Of a DNA stretch of 64,000 bases, positions 1 through 7,735 are shown piece after piece. The stretch's first letter is position 1; the number at the start of each line of letters is the position of its first letter. The DNA lies in the NCBI GenBank assembly GCA_045541375.1, contig JAZQJB010000087.1:8446-72445 (forward strand). Reading direction: 5' to 3'. The stretch comes from CAG-390 sp045541375 (GTDB lineage Bacteria; Bacillota; Clostridia; Oscillospirales; CAG-272). The translations under genes and the position numbers were made by a program. Below the pieces are notes generated by a model. It ran no database searches. It worked only from the letters and a program-made list of their open reading frames with translations, and was not told the origin of the DNA.

Positions 1-40
1 TATTACTTTATGCAAAATATATCATAATGAGTCAGACCCT

Positions 41-60
41 TTTCAATACTTTTCAATACT
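41..60. repeat. 10-bp perfect tandem duplication over the stop codon
   Basis: TTTCAATACT occurs twice in direct succession. The duplication covers the last codons and TGA stop of the flavoprotein gene, so the protein ends inside it. Possibly a small slippage event; no function is evident. Confidence 0.6.
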
Positions 61-1110
61 GCAGATCCCACTTTTCATAATCATCTTACGAAGCAGAGGA
101 GAGCAGAGTATCTTCATTTTCGGGATCTTAAACAGTAGTTTAAGGCGCAGTTTGGCGGTTTTTCTCTTGTAGTATTTAAGTACTTTATCGGGATCGCTTT
201 CAGAAGCAAAGGCATCTGAAAGGTATTTTCCGCTCAGAAACGCGCTGCTGATTCCCTCGAAAGAGCTTGCGCTGATAAGACCCGCGGCTTCTCCGATAAG
301 AAAAACGTGTCCCTTTCCCGAAATAAAGTCGCGCGTCTTTCGCGGGCTTGTAAGCAGGCAGGCTTCGATCTTTACAGCCTCGCCAAAGGAGTGACCGAGG
401 AATTCTTCAACTCTTGCTTTCTGCTTGAAATACGCCTCGCGACCGCTCTTTATATCAAATGCACCGCCGAAAATGAAGTATCCGTCCTTGCGGATAGTCC
501 ATGAGCAGCTATCCGAGGTTTCGGGGTCATAGATGCAGGAGTAACTCGGCATATCTCCGCCGTCATCCTTGAAATGCTCCTGAATGGATATGTAAAGCTT
601 GCTGGGAGAATCAAAATACGTGCGTCTGACTATCGAGGAGCCTCCGTCCGCACCGACGATAATATCTGTATAGAACTCGGCTTTTTCGCCATTCTCGTCA
701 ACCTCAACGCGCACCTTCCCGGTGGCTTGATCGGTCAGCGAATGGCATCTGCCTCTTATCACGTCCACATTTTCGGGAATGAGCGAGAGCAGCCACTCGT
801 CGAATGCCGCGCGGTCCATATTCAGATAATGCCGCTGATAATTCCGCGTGATGCCCGTAGCAAGATCGATCGTTTTGACGTCAAATATCTGCGGGTCGGC
901 AAGAATGCTTTTCGGAAGATCAAGATCGAACTGAGCGAGCACCTTCTGTGCATCGGGCGCAAGAAGTCCGCCGCAAACCTTCGATCCCGTCCTCGGCTTT
1001 TCATCAATGAGAACTATTCTTTTTTCGGGGCAGGATCTTGCGATTTCACGCGCAAAAGTCGCTCCCGCAGGTCCGCCTCCGATGACGGCAATGTCGTAGT
1101 GGGTGTTCAT
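43..1110 (-). CDS. FAD-dependent oxidoreductase, geranylgeranyl reductase family
   Basis: A 355-residue flavoprotein. The N-terminus DIAVIGGGPAGAT is a GxGxxG FAD-binding fold; GADGGSS near residue 155 and GEAAG near residue 270 are the second and third flavin motifs of the geranylgeranyl-reductase/p-hydroxybenzoate-hydroxylase superfamily (the usual Asp of GDAAG is Glu). Such enzymes reduce isoprenoid double bonds or hydroxylate aromatics; the substrate cannot be read from sequence. A longer frame extends upstream to 1251, but the ATG at 1110 is chosen because AAGGGAG lies just before it and the flavin motif starts four residues in. Transcribed divergently from glnA from a near-consensus promoter. 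Family confident, reaction unknown. Confidence 0.85.
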   Translation of the reverse strand: MNTHYDIAVIGGGPAGATFAREIARSCPEKRIVLIDEKPRTGSKVCGGLLAPDAQKVLAQFDLDLPKSILADPQIFDVKTIDLATGITRNYQRHYLNMDRAAFDEWLLSLIPENVDVIRGRCHSLTDQATGKVRVEVDENGEKAEFYTDIIVGADGGSSIVRRTYFDSPSKLYISIQEHFKDDGGDMPSYSCIYDPETSDSCSWTIRKDGYFIFGGAFDIKSGREAYFKQKARVEEFLGHSFGEAVKIEACLLTSPRKTRDFISGKGHVFLIGEAAGLISASSFEGISSAFLSGKYLSDAFASESDPDKVLKYYKRKTAKLRLKLLFKIPKMKILCSPLLRKMIMKSGICSIEKY

Positions 1111-1138
1111 AGAAATTTCTCCCTTGTGTGTTGAGTCT

Positions 1139-1167
1139 ATTATACAATATAATCGTAGGAATGTCAA
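1139..1167 (-). promoter_or_regulatory. Sigma-A promoter for the flavoprotein gene
   Basis: On the minus strand TTGACA (1167-1162) and TATAAT (1144-1139) are separated by exactly 17 bases: a perfect vegetative promoter 30 bases ahead of the ATG at 1110. Confidence 0.75.
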
Positions 1168-1222
1168 CATAAATTTTAGACTACTGTTTTGGAAAAAATT
1201 CTCTTGAATTATCGCATAACTA

Positions 1223-1251
1223 TTGATTTTTTTGCAATTTTGTTGTATCAT
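1223..1251 (+). promoter_or_regulatory. Candidate sigma-A promoter for glnA
   Basis: TTGATT (1223-1228), 17-base spacer, TATCAT (1246-1251), followed by CGGAGG before the glnA ATG at 1281. I saw no convincing GlnR operator in this region. Confidence 0.5.
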
Positions 1252-1280
1252 AATATCAATTAAAAATACGGAGGCACAAA

Positions 1281-2705
1281 ATGAGCAAGAACGTAAAAGA
1301 TATTATTCGAATGATCGAAGAAAACGGTATCAAGATGATCGACTTCAAAATGGTCGATATCAACGGTCAGTACCGTCACGTATCCATTCCCGCCGCAAAC
1401 TTCTCCGAGGACACGATGAAGAGCGGAATCGGATTTGATGCATCCAACTATGGATATGCCGTGGTAGTGAAGAGCGACATGGTCTTCATCCCCGATCCCG
1501 ACACCGCAGTCATCGACCCCTTCTGTTCCATCCCCACCCTTTCGATGACGGGTAACGCAATGATCATCGACACACCCGAAAACCGTCCGCTTCCTCAGTA
1601 CCCCAGAAACATCATCAAGGCGGCTGTTGCCGAGATGAAGAAGAGCGGCATCGCGGACGAGATGTTCATCCTTCCCGAATTCGAATTCTACCTCTTTGAT
1701 AAAGCGGGCTGGCAGGTCAGCGGAAGCGAGATCAGTGCCTCCATCGATGCAAAGCAATCCTATTGGAACAGCGCCACCGAGGGTCTCGGAGTTGTTGTTC
1801 CCAAGCAGAAAAATTATCACATCGCAAAGCCCTTCGATATTTCATATGAAGCGCGCAGTGAGATGTGCCTTCTTATGAAGGAAATGGGCATCGAGATCAA
1901 TTATCACCACCCCGAGGTCGCCGCATCCGGTCAGTTCGAGATCGAACCCCAGCTCGGCGAGGTCGTTCATATGGCGGATGCTACTATGATGATCAAGTAC
2001 ATCATCCACAACACCGCACTCAAGTATGGCAAGACCGCAACCTTTATGCCCAAGCCCATCTACGGCGAGGCGGGAAGCGGAATGCACGTTCATATGCTCC
2101 TGATGAAGGACGGCAAGCCCGTGTTCTCGGATGACAACGGCTACGCGCATCTTTCCGAGACCGCGCATTACTTCATGGGCGGACTTCTCAAGCACATCGC
2201 ATCCCTCTGCGCACTCACCAACCCCAGCACCAACTCCTTCAAGCGACTCGTTCCCGGCTTCGAGGCACCCGTTACGATCGGCTACGCGACCTCGAACAGA
2301 AGTGCGGTCATCCGTATCCCCGCATACGCAAAGTCGCCCGAGAAGCGCCGCTTCGAGCTCCGTAACCCCGATGCGACCTGCAATCCCTATTTCTGCTATG
2401 CCGCTATCCTTATGGCGGGACTTGACGGCGTCAAGAACAAGATAGATCCCCATGCAAACGGCTGGGGACCCTATGACTTCAACCTCTTCCACCTTCCCGA
2501 GGAGGAAAAAGCAAAGCTCAAGGGACTTCCCACCTCGCTCGAGCAGGCTCTCACAGCGCTCGAGGAAGACCACGACTACCTCACCGCAGGCGGCGTATTC
2601 CCCAAGGAGCTTATCACTAACTTCATCAAGACCAAGCGCGCCGAGTGCAGCGAGATGTCCAAGATCCCGCACCCCGCTGAGTTTGATAAGTACTTCAATC
2701 TTTGA
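1281..2705 (+). CDS. glnA: Glutamine synthetase, type I
   Basis: A 474-residue glutamine synthetase making glutamine from glutamate, ammonia and ATP, normally a cytosolic dodecamer. Family motifs occur in order: the N-terminal beta-grasp with DINGQYRHVSIP, the metal-site segment PEFEFYLFD, GSGMHVHMLL, the ATP/glutamate segment NPSTNSFKRLVPGFEAP, and RFELRNPDA followed by CNPYFCYAA. Length fits type I (about 440-475), not type III (about 700). The adenylylated Tyr of enteric enzymes (NLY) is Phe here (NLF), so control by adenylylation is not expected, in line with Firmicutes. The ATG at 1281 follows CGGAGG. A zinc-ribbon gene starts within ten bases downstream. Confidence 0.97.
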   Translation: MSKNVKDIIRMIEENGIKMIDFKMVDINGQYRHVSIPAANFSEDTMKSGIGFDASNYGYAVVVKSDMVFIPDPDTAVIDPFCSIPTLSMTGNAMIIDTPENRPLPQYPRNIIKAAVAEMKKSGIADEMFILPEFEFYLFDKAGWQVSGSEISASIDAKQSYWNSATEGLGVVVPKQKNYHIAKPFDISYEARSEMCLLMKEMGIEINYHHPEVAASGQFEIEPQLGEVVHMADATMMIKYIIHNTALKYGKTATFMPKPIYGEAGSGMHVHMLLMKDGKPVFSDDNGYAHLSETAHYFMGGLLKHIASLCALTNPSTNSFKRLVPGFEAPVTIGYATSNRSAVIRIPAYAKSPEKRRFELRNPDATCNPYFCYAAILMAGLDGVKNKIDPHANGWGPYDFNLFHLPEEEKAKLKGLPTSLEQALTALEEDHDYLTAGGVFPKELITNFIKTKRAECSEMSKIPHPAEFDKYFNL

Positions 2706-2713
2706 TCGTGATT

Positions 2714-3001
2714 ATGGACAATATGAAATGTCTACGCTGCGGAGAGGATATGCAGTATCTGTCGCGTGAGAAGCTTCAGCTCGGCAAGACAGGATGGGTC
2801 CTCGGCGACCTCCCGAATCTATTGTCGGGCGCACTTGAAGTGCAGATATTGGTTTGCCCAAAGTGCCGAAAGCTTGAGTTCTTCCTCGCGGAAAACGAAA
2901 CGCTCGACGATGATACCCCGAAAAAGACCTGTCCCAAGTGCGGCACTGTCCACGATTTCGATTATCCGAAATGCCCGAAGTGTAAGCACGAATATTTCTG
3001 A
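2714..3001 (+). CDS. Small double zinc-ribbon protein
   Basis: About 95 residues with three CxxC pairs: CLRC near the N-terminus, CPKC in the middle, and CPKC...CPKC in a C-terminal zinc ribbon (CPKCGTVHDFDYPKCPKC). It probably binds one or two zinc ions; function unknown. It begins 8 bases after the glnA stop, or overlaps it if a TTG at 2702 is used. ATGs at 2714 and 2723 are both possible and neither has a strong ribosome-binding site, so the start is uncertain. It is probably cotranscribed with glnA and is followed by a strong terminator. Confidence 0.75.
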   Translation: MDNMKCLRCGEDMQYLSREKLQLGKTGWVLGDLPNLLSGALEVQILVCPKCRKLEFFLAENETLDDDTPKKTCPKCGTVHDFDYPKCPKCKHEYF

Positions 3002-3007
3002 AATGAA

Positions 3008-3060
3008 ACAGAGCACCGCCCGCGCGGTGCTCTGTGATTTTATATTCTCTTTGATTTTTT
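3008..3060. terminator. Bidirectional intrinsic terminator
   Basis: A perfect 12-bp stem (3008-3019 with 3024-3035, loop CCGC) follows the zinc-ribbon gene, with T-rich sequence on the plus side. It lies just past the end of the convergent XRE gene and could serve both. Confidence 0.8.
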
Positions 3061-4362
3061 GCCGTATGCTTTAATGAAATAAACGGTAGCACACGTGACA
3101 AGATCAATGCAAGCAAGCAGAATCAGCCAAGTAAGAATAGTTTCGCCAAGATACTGAGCATCCCAATAAGCATTATTCGTGATTACTGTGACCGGCGTTC
3201 TGGTTCCTTTGCCCGAGAATTTGATGCTCTTATACAGTGTAGTATTGTAATCATACTCAAAAATGACATTATCGCGAGGGTCTGTTACAGTATTATGTTC
3301 AAGCATAAAATCATCTTCCATATCGGAATGCAAATATACCTTGTTTCCATCCTTGTCGTAATAATAAGTGTTGCGATGCCATTCGACGTATTCTGCCTGA
3401 TCCTCTTTCATAGCTTCGCCGAAGTCTTCAAGCGTATTGTAGACTTCTTTCTTAACAAATCCGTCAACACCGATCAAACCGATAACGATTCCCGCGACGA
3501 GCAGAACAGAGAGTATAGATCCACCGATGGCTGTAATCTTAACAAGGATTCTTCTGCGGAATGTGATCTTGCGACATTTTTCTGTGGTAACAAAGATAAG
3601 TCCGCGCTTGATGAGTATCGGCTTGACAAACAATAAATGAATAAAACCGAATACGGCAAAGGTTGCCGGAATAAATAATAAACTCAACAGCATCCATTCG
3701 TTAGGCTGAAGACATAAAACATCAATATTGAATCCGTTTGTTAAGTATAAAACATCAACATCCGAAAATGCAATAAGCAGACAGAAAATGAATGTCGCTG
3801 TCATACCGTAAAAGAACGCGATTGCAACTCTGGTTATTTTGGAATTTGCCTGTATGATCTTTTCTGCATAAGTTTCGTCATACTCGTCCGAATGTATGAT
3901 TGAATTTGAAGTTAAGCTGACCTGGCATATCGTGCCTGCCACAACAAAAAGCAGCGATACCCAAAATCCGAGCTTTGTTTTATAAAACACAATGCCGCAA
4001 ACTACTGCTGCTATCAGTCCTGCAAGCAACAAGCCCACAGAGATTAGCGAAAGATTCTTGTATTTTCTTACTCTCGCGCGAAGCATCGTTTTGAATTGTT
4101 TATCGCTTTTTGTACTTGGCTTGGGTTCTTCCGCAATCGCAGCTTCGAGGCTGTTGCGTTCCCCTCGCAAAAGCTCATCCGTCGTGATCCCGAATATCTC
4201 CGCTATCGCGGGTATCAGCGAAAGCTCGGGGTCGCATTCGTCGCGCTCCCAACGGCTGACGGTCTTATCCGAAACGAAAAGTCTGTCTCCGAGATCCTTT
4301 TGCGTCATGCCGTTCGCCTTGCGCAGAACGGCTATAAATTTGCCTATTGTTTTCTTTTCCAT
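3040..4362 (-). CDS. XRE-family regulator with C-terminal membrane domain
   Basis: A 440-residue protein. Residues 1-70 form a Cro/CI helix-turn-helix (MTQKDLGDRLFVSDKTVSRWE). A charged linker follows to about residue 100, then at least five hydrophobic segments to the C-terminus with an extracytoplasmic stretch rich in Asp/Glu/Tyr between the last two. Membrane-tethered XRE proteins are common in Clostridia and are taken as sensors, but the ligand is unknown. The gene stands alone, convergent with glnA and divergent from the carboxyltransferase-like operon. Its body is more AT-rich than neighbouring genes, suggesting a different history. The start has GGAGGTACG just upstream. Confidence 0.85.
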   Translation of the reverse strand: MEKKTIGKFIAVLRKANGMTQKDLGDRLFVSDKTVSRWERDECDPELSLIPAIAEIFGITTDELLRGERNSLEAAIAEEPKPSTKSDKQFKTMLRARVRKYKNLSLISVGLLLAGLIAAVVCGIVFYKTKLGFWVSLLFVVAGTICQVSLTSNSIIHSDEYDETYAEKIIQANSKITRVAIAFFYGMTATFIFCLLIAFSDVDVLYLTNGFNIDVLCLQPNEWMLLSLLFIPATFAVFGFIHLLFVKPILIKRGLIFVTTEKCRKITFRRRILVKITAIGGSILSVLLVAGIVIGLIGVDGFVKKEVYNTLEDFGEAMKEDQAEYVEWHRNTYYYDKDGNKVYLHSDMEDDFMLEHNTVTDPRDNVIFEYDYNTTLYKSIKFSGKGTRTPVTVITNNAYWDAQYLGETILTWLILLACIDLVTCATVYFIKAYGKKSKRI

Positions 4363-4544
4363 AACGTACCTCCATAAGGTCTGAATCAGCCGTGCCGGCT
4401 TGGCTGTGGCTACATTCTACCATAACGTCGGAGAAATTACCACCCCCGCGAGCGAGAATCACTCTCGGAAAGTGAGAATTTGGGGTTTACGACACTATTA
4501 TAGCATATTTTGACCGCCTTTTCAATCGGAAATCGAAATTGCTA

Positions 4545-4573
4545 TTGTAAAAAAGAGGAAAATATGCTATAAT
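4545..4573 (+). promoter_or_regulatory. Promoter of the carboxyltransferase-like operon
   Basis: TTGTAA (4545-4550), 17-base spacer, TATAAT (4568-4573). GGAG and ATG at 4606 follow. No other promoter is visible before 7537, so the four genes are read as one transcript. Confidence 0.65.
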
Positions 4574-4605
4574 TAATTGATTAAGTAAAAAATGGAGAAA
4601 TATCC

Positions 4606-6066
4606 ATGGATAATAACTCTAAAGAAAAGAATAAAAGCCTGCGCCGCGCTATGACGGCGGAAAAGCTGACCGAAATGCTACGCGAGATCGATATTTCCGC
4701 GGCTGTCGAAAGCGAGGGCACTTATACTGCCATGGCGCGCCTGACCGCGCTTTTCGACCACGGCACTTTCTCGCGCATCGGTGCATATATGAACCGCTCG
4801 TCCGATCCCGATGAGCCCGCGGGCGTCATCTGCGGCTACGGCTCTGTCGGAGGACGCCTTGTTTATGCCTTCGCGCAGGATCGCGCCCGTATGAACGGCG
4901 CTTTCGATTCGACCTCGGGAAAGCTTATCTGCGATCTTTACGCTATGGCTCTGCGGGGCGGCGCGCCGATCGTCGGTATCTTCGACAGCGACGGCGCCTA
5001 TATCTACGAGGGCGCAAAAATGCTTGCCGCACTTGGCAAAACCATAGCTGCGAACAGCTCTGCCGTCGGAATCGTCCCGCGAATCGCGCTCGTTCCCGGC
5101 GTTTGCGGAGGAACCCACGCAGTTCTCGCATCCTCTTTTGATTTCCTTATTTCTGTCAAGGAATCGACCGAGGTTTATGCCGTTTCTCCCTTTGTAAGCG
5201 GCGCAAGATCTGCACCCGCACCCGATGGAATTTCAGCTTATGAGGCGGAGGACGAAGGCGAGCTTTACCGCTTCGCGCGCAGCCTCATTGCTTTTCTTCC
5301 TTCTAATAATACCGAGGGAACCGCCATCGACCCCGATGTTCCCGAATTCGAGCTTCAGCGCGCCCCCGATCTTCGCTCTCTTTGCGGTGAGGCTCTGATC
5401 GCGGAGATCGCGGATAAGAAGAACTATGTCCGCCTTTTCGCCGAGTATGCTCCCGAAGTCGCGGTCGGATTTGCTTCTGTCGGCGGAGTCGGATGCGCTT
5501 TCATTTCATCCGAAAGATCGCAGAAAGACGGCGCACTCACCCCAGCCGCCTGCCGCGTTATTACAAAGATACAAAAATTCGCCGACGCATTCGGCTTGCC
5601 GATGCTCACCTTTGTCGATTGCCCCGGATTTGATAATTCCGTCACCGATAATGCCTTTTATCTCGAAAGTGCGTCGGCGATGAGCGATGCCTTTGCGTTC
5701 TCGTCAAATCCGAAGATCACCACCGTTATCGGCAGAGCCTACGGTCCCGGATTCGTCTATATGGCTTCAAAGTCGATAGGCGCGGATGTCTGCTTTGCTC
5801 TTACCGATTCGATCATAAGCGCACTCTCACCCGAGGCTTCGGTCGCGTTCCTCTGGAACGATAAGATCAAGGAAGGTGATCTCACGTCAAGCCGCGAAAT
5901 GCTTGAGCTCGATTGGCGCGAAAAGTATGCTTCGCCGAACGATGCCGCACTTTGCGGAGAGGTGGATGACATTCTGACGCCCTCAGAACTTCGCCCGAGG
6001 ATCGTTTCCGCACTTTATATGCTTCTCGGCAAGCTGCGCGCGCAGCCTGTGCGCCGCAAGAGGTGA
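4606..6066 (+). CDS. Divergent biotin-dependent carboxyltransferase-like protein (MmdA/PccB family)
   Basis: A 486-residue member of the crotonase-fold carboxyltransferase family (MmdA, GcdA, PccB, AccD). The N-domain has DSDGAYIYEG at 127-136 where relatives have DSGGARIQEG, and CGGTHA at 167-172 for the GG oxyanion segment. The C-domain has VDCPGF at 337-342, YGPGFVYMASKSIGAD at 379-394, and the closing segment GEVDDILTPSELRPRI from 451. The architecture is complete but many usually invariant positions have changed, including the second oxyanion loop (YGPGF for YGGAY). It heads an operon with an OadG-like protein, a biotin-carrier stub and a degraded OadA-like protein. Family confident; whether it acts on a biotinylated substrate is doubtful. 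Confidence 0.8.
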   Translation: MDNNSKEKNKSLRRAMTAEKLTEMLREIDISAAVESEGTYTAMARLTALFDHGTFSRIGAYMNRSSDPDEPAGVICGYGSVGGRLVYAFAQDRARMNGAFDSTSGKLICDLYAMALRGGAPIVGIFDSDGAYIYEGAKMLAALGKTIAANSSAVGIVPRIALVPGVCGGTHAVLASSFDFLISVKESTEVYAVSPFVSGARSAPAPDGISAYEAEDEGELYRFARSLIAFLPSNNTEGTAIDPDVPEFELQRAPDLRSLCGEALIAEIADKKNYVRLFAEYAPEVAVGFASVGGVGCAFISSERSQKDGALTPAACRVITKIQKFADAFGLPMLTFVDCPGFDNSVTDNAFYLESASAMSDAFAFSSNPKITTVIGRAYGPGFVYMASKSIGADVCFALTDSIISALSPEASVAFLWNDKIKEGDLTSSREMLELDWREKYASPNDAALCGEVDDILTPSELRPRIVSALYMLLGKLRAQPVRRKR

Positions 6067-6070
6067 CGAT

Positions 6071-6352
6071 ATGTTTATGCTTGAAAATACCGCAACTCTG
6101 CCACGCGAGGGCATCTTCGTCCTCATAGGTGTCGCGGTTCTGGTGGTTTTATATATCCTTTTGCGATTACTTAAAAGCAAAAGAAAAGAAGAAGTCATAG
6201 TACCGGAAGAAAATATTGATGAAGAAATTGCCGCAATCACGGCGGCAGTCGCAATGATACTCGAAGAGGAAGCCGAAAGGGAAGAGCGCAAACCCACACC
6301 CTTCCGTGTCGTATCCTTTAAAAGAACGAATAAACGCCGCATAGGAGAATAA
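6071..6352 (+). CDS. OadG-like single-pass membrane subunit
   Basis: A 93-residue protein with one hydrophobic helix (about 14-33), a basic KSKRKEE boundary, then an acidic, Ala-rich cytoplasmic segment ending in KPTPFRVVSFKRTNKR. Size, topology and position match the gamma subunit (OadG/MmdD) of sodium-pumping decarboxylases, which anchors the carboxyltransferase to the membrane. The GAGGTGA ribosome-binding site overlaps the stop codon of the upstream gene, which favours coupled translation. No beta subunit (OadB/MmdB), the actual sodium pump, is encoded in the window. Assignment rests on context and topology rather than strong motifs. Confidence 0.65.
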   Translation: MFMLENTATLPREGIFVLIGVAVLVVLYILLRLLKSKRKEEVIVPEENIDEEIAAITAAVAMILEEEAEREERKPTPFRVVSFKRTNKRRIGE

Positions 6353-6353
6353 A

Positions 6354-6476
6354 ATGAGAAAATTCAAGGTTAAAGTCAACGGCAAGGAATACGAAGTCGA
6401 GATCGAGGAGATCAAGGCTGAGGAAACCGAAAAGCCCGAAGAGAAAAAAGAAGAAACCGAAGAAGAAGATAAATAA
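6354..6476 (+). CDS. 40-residue biotin-carrier stub lacking the biotinyl domain
   Basis: A complete small ORF of 40 codons. It begins MRKFKVKVNGKEYEVEIEE, the typical N-terminus of the biotin-carrier subunit (MmdC/OadA-tail type), then runs into an acidic Glu/Lys linker and stops. The usual Pro/Ala linker and the roughly 70-residue biotinyl domain with the AMKM lysine are absent. An AGGAG ribosome-binding site precedes the ATG, the upstream stop is one base away, and its TAA overlaps the next ATG (TAATG), so translation appears maintained. It may be a docking or scaffold peptide, or a relic. Too short for ordinary gene callers. Confidence 0.7.
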   Translation: MRKFKVKVNGKEYEVEIEEIKAEETEKPEEKKEETEEEDK

Positions 6477-7537
6477 TGGATAAGTCAAAAAGAGTACTTA
6501 ACCTTTCGCACGCCGATATTGAAACCTTTGAGGAAAAGGATTTCAAAGGCTATGCGGCTATCGACATAACCGAATATTGCTTCGGCGAGCTCGAGGAGGA
6601 CCCTTGGGACACTCTGCGCTCATTGCGCGCGCTTTTGAGGGATGCACGCCTGAAGCTGACCTTCGGCGGTCAGGCTCTCCTCGGATACCGCCATTATCCC
6701 GACGAGATCGTCGATGCTTTTGTTGCCGCGGCGATAGATAACGGCATCAACGTTATCAGGATATTTGATGCTCTCAATGATGCCAGAAATCTCGAAACCG
6801 CCGCCGCTTCGGCAAAAAAATACGGAGCAGAACTCGAGATCGGTATGGTCTATGCCGAAAGCCCAGTCCACTCGATCCCCTATTTCGCCGGCTACGCCTC
6901 TCAAATTGCCGCAATGGGTGCGGATGCGATAGGCATTATCGGAGTGTCAAACGAATTCGTCTGCCGCGAGCTGACGGAAGCAGTTATAAAAGCCGTACAA
7001 CTTCCCGTAACCGTTTCGGCAACCGAAGAAAAGATTGCCGATATCGCCCTCGATTCGGGAGCGGTGACAGCAGAAGTATATCTGCTTGAAGCCTACGGTG
7101 CCGATGTTGCAGAAGAAGCCGAGCAAGTGAGAAAAGACGCCGGATGTCCACCAATGGTTTATCCGATCTCGTTCATAATCGGCGCGCAGGCGATAAGAAA
7201 TACGTTTTCTTCAAAGAGATATGAAACCGTCGGCGAGGATTTCAAAGATCTCGTTCTCGGCAAATTCGGCAAGCTCCCCGCGCCTCTTGCGCCCGAGTTC
7301 GTTTCCGAGATCGGCGGTGACGAACCTCTTGTGCTCGTCCGCCCCGCCGATCTTTTAGAGCCCGAATACGACCGCATCCGCGAATATACCGCCCCGTGGC
7401 TCGAGCAGGAAGAAGACATCCTCACCTACGCCATTTACCACGGCATTGCAATAGCATTCTTTGAAAAGCGCAAGGCAAAAAAGTACGCGCTTGATATGCC
7501 TCACGCGCACAAGCATAGGGGAATTCATACAGTATAA
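6476..7537 (+). CDS. Degraded OadA/PycB-like protein without catalytic residues
   Basis: A 353-residue relative of the oxaloacetate decarboxylase alpha / pyruvate carboxylase carboxyltransferase domain. Clearly alignable parts are GQALLGYRHY (65-74), IRIFDALNDARNLE (94-107), and the post-barrel PYC_OADA region from PPMVYP (225) through RPADLLEPE (289-297) to ILTYAIYHG (315-323). Missing or replaced: the N-terminal RDAHQS metal motif, the catalytic-lysine segment CIKDMAG (here GIIGVSN, 153-159), and the HxH metal histidines after LPV (here TVSAT). The stretch between that strand and PPMVYP is about 45 residues where active relatives have about 100. Probably a non-catalytic structural protein, translationally coupled to the carrier stub. 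Confidence 0.8.
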   Translation: MDKSKRVLNLSHADIETFEEKDFKGYAAIDITEYCFGELEEDPWDTLRSLRALLRDARLKLTFGGQALLGYRHYPDEIVDAFVAAAIDNGINVIRIFDALNDARNLETAAASAKKYGAELEIGMVYAESPVHSIPYFAGYASQIAAMGADAIGIIGVSNEFVCRELTEAVIKAVQLPVTVSATEEKIADIALDSGAVTAEVYLLEAYGADVAEEAEQVRKDAGCPPMVYPISFIIGAQAIRNTFSSKRYETVGEDFKDLVLGKFGKLPAPLAPEFVSEIGGDEPLVLVRPADLLEPEYDRIREYTAPWLEQEEDILTYAIYHGIAIAFFEKRKAKKYALDMPHAHKHRGIHTV

Positions 7538-7640
7538 TTATTCATTTTTCATTATTCATCATTCATTATTCATTTGACCAATATTGGTTTTTAATGAATA
7601 ATGAATAATGAAGCCGCTTCGCTGATGAATAATGAATAAT
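7537..7640. repeat. ATTCATT-type inverted-repeat element
   Basis: A 104-base low-complexity element starting at the stop codon of the OadA-like gene. The left arm is built from ATTCATT/ATTATTC units and the right arm from the complementary AATGAATAATGA units, around a perfect CCAATATTGG palindrome (7578-7587). A second small GC hairpin region (AGCCGCTTCGCT) sits inside the right arm. It could fold into one long hairpin. It resembles dispersed non-coding repeats of Clostridia, but only one copy is seen here. Confidence 0.65.
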
Positions 7641-7735
7641 TGTGGTAGCTTTTATCCCGTCGGTCAAAAAGCTTTTATATAATAATGTATTGCATAATTG
7701 CAACGCAACGCTTCTGTAATTTGGAGGTCTATGTT

